A DNA stretch of 64,000 nt from Algoriphagus marinus (GTDB taxonomy: Bacteria; Bacteroidota; Bacteroidia; Cytophagales; Cyclobacteriaceae): NCBI RefSeq assembly GCF_001936475.1, contig NZ_MSPQ01000004.1:1-64000 (forward strand), written 5' to 3'. Shown one piece after another: positions 26,304 to 34,253 of this stretch. Both the position numbers and the translations under genes were made by a program. The notes below the pieces were generated by a model. It saw only the letters and a list, made by a program, of their open reading frames with translations. It had not been told where the DNA came from and did no database searches. Every line of letters starts with the position of its first letter. Position 1 is the stretch's first letter.

Positions 26304-28193
26304 TTAATCCTCAATTAGAAACCTTCCTTTATCCGCTTCATTTAATTGGTCGATTTTCCCCATGAAGTCGAGATCATTGATTCGGTTTAGAATGAATTCA
26401 GGGTCTAATGGGAAAATGCGATGTGCACCAGTCGAATAACTGATTTTTAGAAACTTACTATCCTCAGAAAAAGCCAGCGTAATTCCAGGATTATCGATTC
26501 GGTCTAAGTTGAAGGTGATAATCAATTCATTTTCAGCATTGAAAAGGCCTCGGTAACTAGCCAAGTACATTCCGTCAGGACTCGAAATGGACGCAAGATC
26601 AAAACCCTTGGAATCCGAGAATTCAGCAAGGATTTCTCCGGTTTTTAAGCTGATAAGCTTCTTGGATCTATAAAAAGCGTCTGAATCTTCTCCTTCTTCC
26701 AAGGGTAATAACTCATAAAGTCCATCCGAAGTACTGGTTTCATTTTCCATTTCAGAACTAGGGATCTCCAAGTAGGGAAGTTGCATGGTTTTATAATAGT
26801 AAACCGTCCGTTCCTTGTCTTTTCGATCGCCATTGACATACTCACTTTCATAGCTGGCAATTCCGACCAATTGGTTGTCTTCCAAAAAAGAAAGGTAACT
26901 GACCGGAAATTCATCACCTGACTTCAGGATGGCCAGATCTTTAAAGGTATTTCGATTTCCGCCCGTGCGGTAAGCCTCATTGTCGATCAAGCCAGTTTTT
27001 CCGTTAGCGCTGCCCAAAAGCGTGTATTTCCCATCATGCGAGATCTCAATATCCTGGACGTAACCAGTGTAATCGCTAAACCCAGTCAAGAAAATACTTG
27101 ATTCTTCTGTTTGATAATATCCATCATATCCCGGAGAGATAAAAAAGATTTTGGAATAGCCCAAAGCCACACTGGACACCACATAAATGGCCCTTTGGTT
27201 GGGTTCGTCTACATATAAATCTGAAACGTTCCTCAAATACGTATCTCTGGGAATCGTATTAAAAATTTCCTCAGAAACTGCCACCATGTCTTGAAAAAAG
27301 GGAGTTCCGGTGGAAGATAGAGATTCTTCATTCTTCTCGCGGAAGTCTGGAAAATCCGGTGAAGATTCCTGATAAAATCCATAACCGCTGTAGAAAACCC
27401 TGATCAACTGCTGGGTAGCCTCTTCGCTTGAAAAGTTCTTCTTTTTCGAGAAAGTATAAGCATGTTCTGCCAACCGTAGCGACTTCGTGGGGTCTTTAGC
27501 TAATTGACCTTGGGAGTTTGAAATGTAAGTGGATAGTAATGCGCTGTCTCTTTGATTGACTGCGTAAATCGAGGCTGAAATCGCTATAACTAGGAGCACA
27601 CTCAAGATTCCTATTGTAGCATTCCTGATCCGCATGGTTCGCTTATGCTGTTTGGCGGCTTCACCAACCATATCCCCGATTGATTTGCCGTGGAGGGTGG
27701 CTGCCAAAACCACCAATCGATTTTCGAATTCCGGATTATCCAGATTTAATTTTTCCTCAGATCCCAAATTTCGAAAGTCCACAAAAAACGGTTCCCCCTT
27801 AAATGCTCCGGAAAGGTTTTTTGGAATGGCAGTAGTCACCCTCCAATCAAAATCGTTTTTGGCTTCATCCCACAGAATTTCCCCGTCGGTCAGCACGATT
27901 AAAAACTTCTCTATTGATTTGTTTTCAAGCCAATAGTCCACTTCGCGTTGACACCATTTGGATTGGGCGTATTTCTGACTTGCCATGCAGATAAAGTATT
28001 CGGAATTTTCGAGGCCATTTCGAATCTTATCCCCTAAGTCAGCTGCGACGGAAAGGTCGTTTGCATCTCTAAAAATTTCTAAAGCCCGACGCTTAAAAGT
28101 GGGTTTGGCAAATTTCTCAAGTCCCTTCTCAAGACTGGTTCCTAGTTCGGTATCCTGTCCATGGCTGTAAGAAAGAAAAGCATTGTATTTCAT
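26304..28193 (-). CDS. TIR-domain protein with membrane helix and propeller-like C-terminus
   Basis: The 629-aa protein starts with a bacterial TIR (TIR_2-type) domain, residues 1 to about 150. Visible motifs are YNAFLSYSHGQD, RDANDLSVAADLGDKI and SKWCQREVDYW, whose Glu84 is the position of the NADase catalytic Glu in active TIRs. One transmembrane helix follows at about 192-213 (ATIGILSVLLVIAISASIYAV). The rest (about 400 residues) shows weak WD40/propeller periodicity (ISHDGKYTLLGSANGKTGLID). The layout is a cytosolic TIR effector tethered to the membrane with a large beta-rich sensor. Related TIR-WD40 proteins exist; a role in antiphage NAD depletion is possible but unproven. It is monocistronic and starts the accessory region. 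Confidence 0.82.
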   Translation of the reverse strand: MKYNAFLSYSHGQDTELGTSLEKGLEKFAKPTFKRRALEIFRDANDLSVAADLGDKIRNGLENSEYFICMASQKYAQSKWCQREVDYWLENKSIEKFLIVLTDGEILWDEAKNDFDWRVTTAIPKNLSGAFKGEPFFVDFRNLGSEEKLNLDNPEFENRLVVLAATLHGKSIGDMVGEAAKQHKRTMRIRNATIGILSVLLVIAISASIYAVNQRDSALLSTYISNSQGQLAKDPTKSLRLAEHAYTFSKKKNFSSEEATQQLIRVFYSGYGFYQESSPDFPDFREKNEESLSSTGTPFFQDMVAVSEEIFNTIPRDTYLRNVSDLYVDEPNQRAIYVVSSVALGYSKIFFISPGYDGYYQTEESSIFLTGFSDYTGYVQDIEISHDGKYTLLGSANGKTGLIDNEAYRTGGNRNTFKDLAILKSGDEFPVSYLSFLEDNQLVGIASYESEYVNGDRKDKERTVYYYKTMQLPYLEIPSSEMENETSTSDGLYELLPLEEGEDSDAFYRSKKLISLKTGEILAEFSDSKGFDLASISSPDGMYLASYRGLFNAENELIITFNLDRIDNPGITLAFSEDSKFLKISYSTGAHRIFPLDPEFILNRINDLDFMGKIDQLNEADKGRFLIED

Positions 28194-28339
28194 AGATGAG
28201 TGGGAGTTAAAAAATTGATTTTGAAAAAGATGATATTGATTTTGATAAATGAATTAAACTAATTCAGGTAGGAATTGCAAGGACCTTTGATTAAGCCTAA
28301 CACCAGCAGTTTTTAGCTATGGTGTTGCAACTGTATTTT

Positions 28340-28714
28340 TTAATTTTCTGCTAATTCTTCCTTGTTAGTTTCTTCAGGCGAGTATCGTGCAATCAGCATG
28401 GGAGTCAAAATACAGGCAATTGCGATTATTGATTTGAATTCGAAGTCACCAATGAAATTCATCGCAATCAGATAAATTCCACAAATCAGAAAAATCAGTT
28501 TGGTTAGTTTTTTATCCCACGCAAAACCTCCGACTAAATAGGCAATACCGATTAGTGTGAACATTCCAGCACTTAACAATTGATTCGTTTCGTCGCTGTA
28601 ATCCAGAAACCAATTGGATATTTTTCCTATTAATACGATTCCTAATAAAACCTGAAAAATTAGAAATAATGTGTTTTTCATTCCTTTTGCGTTTTGTTCA
28701 GATTGTGTTGCCAA
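28340..28714 (-). CDS. Small four-helix membrane protein
   Basis: The 124-aa protein has four hydrophobic helices (TLFLIFQVLLGIVLIGKI; LLSAGMFTLIGIAYLVGGFA; LTKLIFLICGIYLIAMNFIG; SIIAIACILTPMLIARY) and a short acidic tail. I recognise no family and no catalytic motif. It is 146 nt from the TIR gene start, on the same strand, so a functional link cannot be claimed. Confidence 0.6.
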   Translation of the reverse strand: MATQSEQNAKGMKNTLFLIFQVLLGIVLIGKISNWFLDYSDETNQLLSAGMFTLIGIAYLVGGFAWDKKLTKLIFLICGIYLIAMNFIGDFEFKSIIAIACILTPMLIARYSPEETNKEELAEN

Positions 28715-28896
28715 GCTGATGTGTATGCAGTGGTCTTATAGCTCACTTCCGACTACTCGATTATGTATTCTTATTTTTTTGAGAAACAGTTATGATTTTT
28801 TCAATCAGCTGTATAAGTAAATATATTTTGTCGAAAAATCACAGTCATCAAGAAAACAGAATAACGAGGACTGTTTTTTTGAATGTATTTGCGTTC

Positions 28897-29598
28897 TCAA
28901 TTATTACCTTGAATTTCCGAAGGATTTACTTGACTCTTTCCCAAGCTAAAGGTAAACCAGACAATAAAGCTCACTATTATCATTTCTGCCCCATCTTCTA
29001 ATAATCCAAATAGCTCGAACACTTGATCCCAAGGAATTGCGGTGTGAAGGATATCGACAAAAATACCAAAACATGCTAACAGGACTACGAGTATGAAAAG
29101 ACGTTTAGAAATCTGTTTTTCTAGATTATCGCTAACTAAGTATGATGCACCTATAAATGAAAATAACAAAAAGCCAAATAGCATAGACACTCCAAGTTCT
29201 CCAAAATCCTGTGCTCGCAACCCGAACATAGGCTTTAATTCAAAATATTGAGCTAAGTATTCACCAAGTCTTTCATGTATTTGTAAAGAGTCATCGAACA
29301 ATAGGTACATGAATAATAGAGACCATGACAAATAGATAATACGTCGCCTGTCTATTGCCAAAATAAACAACAACACAACAATCCAACACTCTTTAATATA
29401 TTGGTAAATCTCCGCATAACCCATGTCTGTTTCAATTGAATACAATGGGCCAGTTACAATACCTAGTAAGTAAAAGCAATGGACACTTATAAATGCTAAA
29501 TCAGCGATCAAAAGTAAGTTCAAGAACTTAGTATTCTCTTTATCTATGGCTATGCCCATCAAGGACTGCTTCGGAAAATGCCTCTTGCTTAGTAACAT
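28897..29598 (-). CDS. Multi-pass membrane protein of unknown function
   Basis: The 233-aa protein has about six membrane helices. A conserved-looking internal block, LLFDDSLQIHERLGEYLAQYF...RAQDFGELGVSML, combines acidic and His residues between helices. No known family is recognised. It is in the accessory region between the TIR gene and decayed genes, with no near partner. Confidence 0.55.
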   Translation of the reverse strand: MLLSKRHFPKQSLMGIAIDKENTKFLNLLLIADLAFISVHCFYLLGIVTGPLYSIETDMGYAEIYQYIKECWIVVLLFILAIDRRRIIYLSWSLLFMYLLFDDSLQIHERLGEYLAQYFELKPMFGLRAQDFGELGVSMLFGFLLFSFIGASYLVSDNLEKQISKRLFILVVLLACFGIFVDILHTAIPWDQVFELFGLLEDGAEMIIVSFIVWFTFSLGKSQVNPSEIQGNN

Positions 29599-30203
29599 TT
29601 TAATCAGGTTAAACGTGGTTTTAGGAATCTGAAATAAAATACCGATTGAATGTTTGCAAGACCTGGGGATGTCTACCCATATACCTGATAGATATCAGTA
29701 ATATTGCCGATGCATTTTTATCAGAAATTTCGCTTTTACTTTCCTCCAACCGAATCTAGAATTAAAAAATATTTTTCCAAATCCATTCCTGTAAAACTCT
29801 TTATTTCAGATTCCGATATGAGATAGTCCCTAACGAAGTCTAATCATACTTTTGGCAGGTTTTAATCGTATTTAGTCGAATGCAAGTACACCTTAGTATT
29901 TCGATCTTCGCTACGATCATGGGAGATTCATATAGGTAAATTGGCTACTCCCAGCGGAGTAATAATTAATGAAAAGGAATAGCCAGTGTAAAAAGTGACT
30001 ACTTTATGCTTGGTGAACTGACGTCTGTTGGACCTCCCGAATGTTTTCATCACAGGCGATTTGCGACCTGTACTTCTACTCGGTTGGTTACTGTAATTAT
30101 CTAGTCCCAGATTTTTACTTTCACAATCATAAGCAGTGGTATTGTAAAAGCCTTTATGTTCAAAAAGTATGTTTTGCTGTGTATAAAAATCTCAGCTCTA
30201 ATT
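29599..30203. other. 600-bp intergenic stretch without a supported gene
   Basis: Open frames here are short and AT-biased, and the longest (30041-30295) runs antisense into the gene at 30204. I see no RNA gene, terminator or repeat that can be supported. Confidence 0.4.
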
Positions 30204-30452
30204 CTATTGTAAATTGCGTTTGCTCAATTCCTTTTTCAAGGCTTCATATTTTTTTGATTTTTTCAAAAAGACATAAATCAGAAATAAAGGAATGAGGGTA
30301 AGGAAACCCCAACTGTTCGCCGCAACACTGAAAATTATAATCCCAATCAAAAAGCCAATAAAGAAGGCATCGATTATAGGAGATGGCTTGATTTTTTTTG
30401 CTTCTGAGATCAGTTCTTCATCGCTTAATTCCGCTAGTTCTTTTGGGTCCAT
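30204..30452 (-). CDS. Small two-helix membrane protein
   Basis: The 82-aa protein has a charged N-terminus (MDPKELAELSDEELISEAKK), two membrane helices (AFFIGFLIGIIIFSVAA; WGFLTLIPLFLIYVFL) and a basic tail (KKSKKYEALKKELSKRN). Such short proteins are common in Cytophagales and Flavobacteria. The function is unknown. It stands alone between a gene-poor region and a frameshifted ATPase. Confidence 0.65.
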   Translation of the reverse strand: MDPKELAELSDEELISEAKKIKPSPIIDAFFIGFLIGIIIFSVAANSWGFLTLIPLFLIYVFLKKSKKYEALKKELSKRNLQ

Positions 30453-30528
30453 AGGGATTAATTTTTAGGATGGTCTTGTATAAATGTCAATCGCTAAATT
30501 ACTGTTTTACAGTGTTAATTCATGGTTT

Positions 30529-31016
30529 CTATTCTTTAATGATTGTGGCTCCAATCAGTTCTTCCTCGGTTGGTTTTTCGAACCAGGTTTCCATAAAATC
30601 AAAATTCTCTTTACTGACTTCAAACTCAAAAGTTTCTCCTTTTTCTGTATTTCTTTTGATTACTCGATTCAGTCGAATGTCTTTTGGGATATCCAAAAAA
30701 TGGAGGGTTAATTGATAGCCATTCAAATCCGCGAATTTTCTGAATTTTTCACGGTGTTCAAATTTTGAAAGTCCTAAATCGAGAATGGAATCAGTTTTCG
30801 AGCTTTCCAACTGTGAGACCAAATCCAGTATCATTTCTTCGGCTCGTTCTATTCTTTCCAGAAACCATTCCAGACCATCAGTGGGCTTTTTGTCCGCCAG
30901 AAACAAGGTGTTATTCCACTGTCAATTGAAAAAATAATTCCATTATTCTTCCTTTTCAATTCATTTGAATAGGTGGTTTTCCCGGAGCCTGTATTTCCAA
31001 CTATTAAGTGAATCAT
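30529..31016 (-). pseudogene. P-loop ATPase/kinase, disrupted by a one-base deletion
   Basis: Reading from the ATG at 31016, the frame gives MIHLIVGNTGSGKTTYSNEL (Walker A) and reaches GIIFSID. It then goes out of frame near 30921. The other frame resumes immediately with QWNNTLFLADKKPTDG and continues to the stop at 30529 (LGLSKFEHREKFRKFA, FLDIPKDIRLNRVIKRN). Total length is 488 nt, one short of 163 codons, so a single lost base (GACGAGTGG to GACAGTGG would fit) explains it. The family is that of small zeta-toxin-like/AAA kinases. Either the gene is dead, or this is a sequencing error. Confidence 0.8.
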
Positions 31017-31019
31017 ATC

Positions 31020-31160
31020 TTATTTTTCTGAATTGGAGTAACGGCCGATGCTATATTCAGGCAGGGAATTCTGAGCCGTTCTCTTCCAGTCTACTCCTAA
31101 TTTTTTAAAGATACTTAACTTTCTTTTTACCTGAATCCGCCCGCTGTCTTCCAAGGTGAT
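31020..31160 (-). pseudogene. 3' fragment of an unknown gene cut by the toxin-antitoxin insertion
   Basis: An open frame ends in TAA at 31020-31022, 3 nt before the ATPase ATG. It encodes NITLEDSGRIQVKRKLSIF...LPEYSIGRYSNSEK. It has no start and begins exactly at the inverted repeat bordering the toxin-antitoxin module (31161), so its 5' part appears to have been separated by insertion. I do not recognise the protein. Confidence 0.45.
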
Positions 31161-31188
31161 GTTAGAGTGCGTTATTCCTTTTGCCGCA

Positions 31189-31488
31189 TTAAAGGAAGGT
31201 TAATCCAATTCTTTTATTCAATCCTTGTTCAAAAATCCGGATCAATGTCGATAACTGGATATTCCCTTTTCCATTTTCAAGCTTGGAAATATAACTTTTC
31301 TTTGTCCCTGCCTTATCCGCTAATTGTTCCTGGGTCAGGTTTGCTTCCATTCTCGCTTCTTTCAGCATTTCACTGATGATGAACATCTGGGCATTCTCTT
31401 CATACTTGTTCCTGCTTTCACTTCCTATTTTCCCGTGCTCCAGTTCGATAAGTTCATCGAATGTTTTTACTTTGCTATAATCTTTCAT
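31189..31488 (-). CDS. HigA-like antitoxin, XRE-type HTH
   Basis: The 99-aa protein has a helical N-terminus and an XRE helix-turn-helix at about residues 42-85 (ARMEANLTQEQLADKAGTKKSYISKLENGKGN, read in parts). It starts 4 nt after the toxin gene's stop, the toxin-first order of HigBA pairs. It should bind the toxin and repress the shared promoter; the palindrome at 31838-31855 is the likely operator. Confidence 0.9.
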   Translation of the reverse strand: MKDYSKVKTFDELIELEHGKIGSESRNKYEENAQMFIISEMLKEARMEANLTQEQLADKAGTKKSYISKLENGKGNIQLSTLIRIFEQGLNKRIGLTFL

Positions 31489-31492
31489 AATC

Positions 31493-31816
31493 TTATTTCT
31501 TTGTTTGAAAATATTCCTTCATTAATCTTTCTGCCTTCTCTATTTCATTCTTTGGGGTCTTTTGGGTCTTTTTTTGAAAACCGTTGAAGAGCACCACCAG
31601 CCTTCCTTCATCAAAGCAGCAAAAGATCCTGAAAATATTTGATTGAAACTCCACTCTTGTTTCATATAACCCTTCAGTTCCTTCAAGATGCTTGAGAAAC
31701 TTCTCGGGTACCCTTTCCACTTGCTTGATCAGTTCAAAAACATACTGAATCTTACTCTTTACCTTTTCATTCTGGCTTTGGTAAAATTCTATAAAGTGGT
31801 TTTCATAAAAAATTAT
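31493..31816 (-). CDS. HigB/RelE-type toxin, start codon uncertain
   Basis: The clear part runs from GTG at 31720 (75 aa: VPEKFLKHLEGTEGLYETRVEFQ, FRIFCCFDEGRLVVLFNGFQ and KKTQKTPKNEIEKAERLMKEY, in pieces), typical of the phage-derived Gp49/HigB RNase family. The frame stays open upstream and encodes the expected family N-terminus KIIFYENHFIEFYQSQNEK up to about 31816, but it contains no ATG, GTG or TTG there. Either a rare ATA/ATT start is used or the start codon has been lost (AAG for ATG at about 31828 would fit). If only the GTG start is used, the first strand is missing and the toxin is probably weak or inactive. Confidence 0.75.
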   Translation of the reverse strand: MIFYENHFIEFYQSQNEKVKSKIQYVFELIKQVERVPEKFLKHLEGTEGLYETRVEFQSNIFRIFCCFDEGRLVVLFNGFQKKTQKTPKNEIEKAERLMKEYFQTKK

Positions 31817-31837
31817 CTTTCTTACCTTATCTACAAA

Positions 31838-31855
31838 GTTATCTCAAAAGATAAC
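31838..31855. promoter_or_regulatory. Palindromic operator of the toxin-antitoxin pair
   Basis: GTTATCTCAAAAGATAAC has 7-bp arms (GTTATCT/AGATAAC) around a 4-nt centre. It lies about 20-40 bp upstream of the toxin's N-terminal codons, the usual place for HigA autorepression. Confidence 0.6.
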
Positions 31856-32014
31856 ATTTTCCAAAAGTGGGGCGTTCTTTTAATGCACTCTAACGGTTCT
31901 CAGCTATACGAAGGCAGGGATTTTAACCACTAAGCTTCCTACGAAGAACTGAACTTTCAATTTACCACTTAACTGTCCTACGAAGCAAGAAACCCCTGCT
32001 TGCGTATAGGTGAT

Positions 32015-32643
32015 GTGTGTGCCTTGAATGGTGAATATAGGTCAAAACGATGACCGTTCCAACGGGTGAAAGTCCCTTAAGCGCGGGGGTAACGTCCCGA
32101 AGCATTAGCAAGTCGTGCCGATAGCTATCGGCATGGTTTGCCGTGAGGCATGCAGTGAAGTAAGCCAGACTGCGGTGTCTGTACTGAAGAACATGAACCA
32201 CATACGGAGGCTATGAGCCCTCGATAGCTATCGGGGGGATGAGGTAACACATGCTGCCGAAGTCCCAACTTTCCGAAAGGGAGGAAGTACCAAAATAGTA
32301 GATGTGGCAGCGATAGGCACAAGGATATTCGTCTTACCGAGGGAGATCTCTGGATGTCGTGAACACCCAAGAGAAGTCAGCCGAGGTCATAGTAATTATT
32401 GGGAACGAGCTGTAAATACTACAGAGGTCTCACTGGATAATGAAGGACTGAACGTATTGTGAAGCGAAAATTCGTATAGGAATACAATGTATAGCCTATC
32501 CTTAAAAGTAGTGGAAAGGTATCATCGGTGTAAAGAGCGATGATATTATGCTTTACGAACCGCCGTATACGAGACCCGTACGTACGGTGGTGTGAGAGGC
32601 GCACCTCGTCAACTTAATGGTTGGCGAGGCCGTCTACTCGATT
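32015..32643 (+). ncRNA. Group II intron without reverse transcriptase ORF
   Basis: The 5' end GTGTGTGCC at about 32015-32023 and the text that follows (GTGAATATAGG, GACCGTTCCAACGGGTGAAAG, TCCC) fit group II domain I. The mid-part AACTTTCCGAAAGGGAGGAAG with AGATGTGGCAGCGATAGG matches domain II/III text of bacterial introns. Domain V is GAACCGCCGTATACG... CGTACGTACGGTGG at about 32557-32590, followed by a domain VI hairpin (GAGAGGCGCACCTCG, bulged A, GGCGAGGCC) and an end near CTACTCGAT at about 32643. Domain IV, where the maturase usually sits, is reduced to about 100 nt with no long ORF. It may therefore be splicing- or mobility-competent only with a maturase from elsewhere. Exact ends are uncertain by a few bases. 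Confidence 0.8.
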
Positions 32644-32778
32644 ATCGCTTCGGTGTTCTTTTTCGTCCGTTATTTTGTCGGTCGTTTTTGTCGTGCGTTG
32701 GGGCAGACACACTCTTTGCCAAGCTTTGGTTTGAGCGTTGGCTGGTGCGGCTTGGAAATGTGTGTGGCTGTGCATAGG
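32639..32778. other. Left border sequence of the four-gene island
   Basis: CGATTATCGCTTCGGTGTT (32639-32657), right at the intron's 3' end, resembles in inverted orientation the sequence at 37938-37954 on the other side of the island (CGTTATCGCTCAGTGTAA). A GT-rich text (TGTGCGTTGGGGCA, GTGCGGCTTGG, GTGTGTGGCTGTGC) follows up to the operon's 3' end. The right border has comparable words (TGTGCGTTGAGGCA, TGTGCGGTTGGC). There is no ORF and no terminator. Confidence 0.45.
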
Positions 32779-34251
32779 CTAGATTTTTACTTTAAACACC
32801 CTAATAACTCTTGTCCAATTAGTTCCATTCCATTCTCCTTTTCGCTCTGTTACCGATTGTATCAAATCAAAACTGTCATAGTTTTCAAAGGCTTCAACAA
32901 AGTTGTCAAGTCTTTGTGTTTTATAATCGGAAACGTAAGGACTAACACAAATGAAATAATTTAAACCTGAGAAATTCTTCTTTATCTTCAATATCAAATC
33001 AGTCATTGAGAAGAAATCTATATCCAAAATATTTGAAAATAGTTGGATTTTAGTATTCGTTTCATTGGACGAAAAATCGTCATTATGCAAGGAGTCTAAG
33101 TCTTTATTTATTGTGTAAATACCTGTGGACTTATTGAATTTTCTTATATGAAGGGATGCTCTTTTTAAGGCTATTTCTGAAGGTTCAATTAGCGTTATTG
33201 CTTCAATGTCTGTTGTTTCAGCTCTATCGCTTAGGTATTCTAGAAAGCAAACAGAAGCCAAACCTTGACCACATCCCCAATCATATATTTCAATTTTTGA
33301 GGTTATTTCTTGACTTGAAAAGGCAGAAAATGCAGACATTACTTTAGCATAATGCATCTTCCCATAACTGTTAATATATGCAAGCAATTGATTTTGTTCT
33401 GTAAGAACCTTAACTCCCCTTTGTAAAGAATAAAAAATATCATCACTTGCCACATTTGCGTATAAGTTTGCACATAGATTTCTTATTTCTAAAAATCTAT
33501 CTTGAATAGAATCAAGCATTTGTGAGTATTCTGTATCTAGTTCTATTAGATGTGAGCTAATATCGAATGGTAAAAATTCACGAGACCTTTCTAATAATAA
33601 ATCTAATTTTTGATGAATAGAGTTATAAACTTGATGAATGTCATCTATGGTTTCGTTCAGCAATTCAATGATTATTGAATGAACCAAAAATTTCTTATCA
33701 TCTACTGATAAACTTTCTAAAAGTATAGCTCTGAATTCTTTAACTCCATTTAGGTTTTCACTGCCAAAATTTTGAAGAACTTCAGTATAAAAGTGAATCA
33801 ATGTTGCTACTACCTTTTCTTCACTATCTTCTTCGTGAAGGAAACTATACGCTAATAGATCGATAATTTCAGGCATTCTATTAGTATAGTCTAGAATTCT
33901 TCTAATGCCAACAAGGAACTTAGAAGATGCTTCCAAACGACTTCCTATTGATATGTTTTTTCTTTTACATAGGTTATATAAATCTTGAAATTCTCCGTGA
34001 AAGCCAAACCTTTCTGAAACATCTAATAGTGATAAAACAAATAATCTGTTCTTATTATTTGTGAAATCCAAATTCCTGTAAATCTTGTAATATGGCAATA
34101 TGTAACTTTCAATCTTTTCCCTATGCTTTAATAAGCTATCATAACTCTGACTTATGAAAAAATCATAAATCAATGTTGAATTATTGTCTATGAAATTTGA
34201 CAGTTGGTCAGTACTAGCCGAGGAGTTAATTACATCATCAATTACGGCCAT
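32779..34251 (-). CDS. Two-domain protein with C-terminal SAM-dependent methyltransferase
   Basis: The 490-aa protein has an N-terminal about 300 residues that are helical with no recognised motif. The last about 170 residues form a class I methyltransferase-like fold: motif I IYDWGCGQGLAS at residues 322-333, an acidic residue at the end of the next strand (LIEPSE), and a motif IV-like LFSNILDI. The closing strands are SFDLIQSVTERKG and WTRVIRVFKV. The DxGCGxG and SNxLD features recall RNA-type methyltransferases, including the Rsm22-like group; this is a resemblance by eye. It is the last gene of the island operon, starting 2 nt after its upstream neighbour's stop. The substrate is unknown. 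Confidence 0.75.
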   Translation of the reverse strand: MAVIDDVINSSASTDQLSNFIDNNSTLIYDFFISQSYDSLLKHREKIESYILPYYKIYRNLDFTNNKNRLFVLSLLDVSERFGFHGEFQDLYNLCKRKNISIGSRLEASSKFLVGIRRILDYTNRMPEIIDLLAYSFLHEEDSEEKVVATLIHFYTEVLQNFGSENLNGVKEFRAILLESLSVDDKKFLVHSIIIELLNETIDDIHQVYNSIHQKLDLLLERSREFLPFDISSHLIELDTEYSQMLDSIQDRFLEIRNLCANLYANVASDDIFYSLQRGVKVLTEQNQLLAYINSYGKMHYAKVMSAFSAFSSQEITSKIEIYDWGCGQGLASVCFLEYLSDRAETTDIEAITLIEPSEIALKRASLHIRKFNKSTGIYTINKDLDSLHNDDFSSNETNTKIQLFSNILDIDFFSMTDLILKIKKNFSGLNYFICVSPYVSDYKTQRLDNFVEAFENYDSFDLIQSVTERKGEWNGTNWTRVIRVFKVKI

Positions 34252-34253
34252 AT

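Larger units (their letters stand above)
31161..31894. mobile_element. Toxin-antitoxin cassette bounded by 14-bp inverted repeats
   Basis: GTTAGAGTGCGTTA (31161-31174) and TAATGCACTCTAAC (31881-31894) are inverted repeats matching at 13 of 14 positions. They enclose just the two-gene HigBA-like module. A coding fragment stops abruptly at the left border. No transposase lies inside, so this would be a MITE-like or cassette-like unit. No clear target-site duplication is visible, so the mobility claim is inference. Confidence 0.5.

Noticed and set aside
30041..30295. 84-aa plus-strand ORF
   Set aside because: Runs antisense into the credible gene at 30204-30452 and has no family-like sequence.
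31161..31894. Integron attC sites around the toxin-antitoxin pair
   Set aside because: The borders GTTAGAG/CTCTAAC do not fit RYYYAAC and GTTRRRY, no long attC fold is visible, and there is no integrase in the window.
32592..32964. Plus-strand ORFs at the intron end and island border
   Set aside because: They overlap intron domains V/VI and the 3' end of the methyltransferase gene in antisense.
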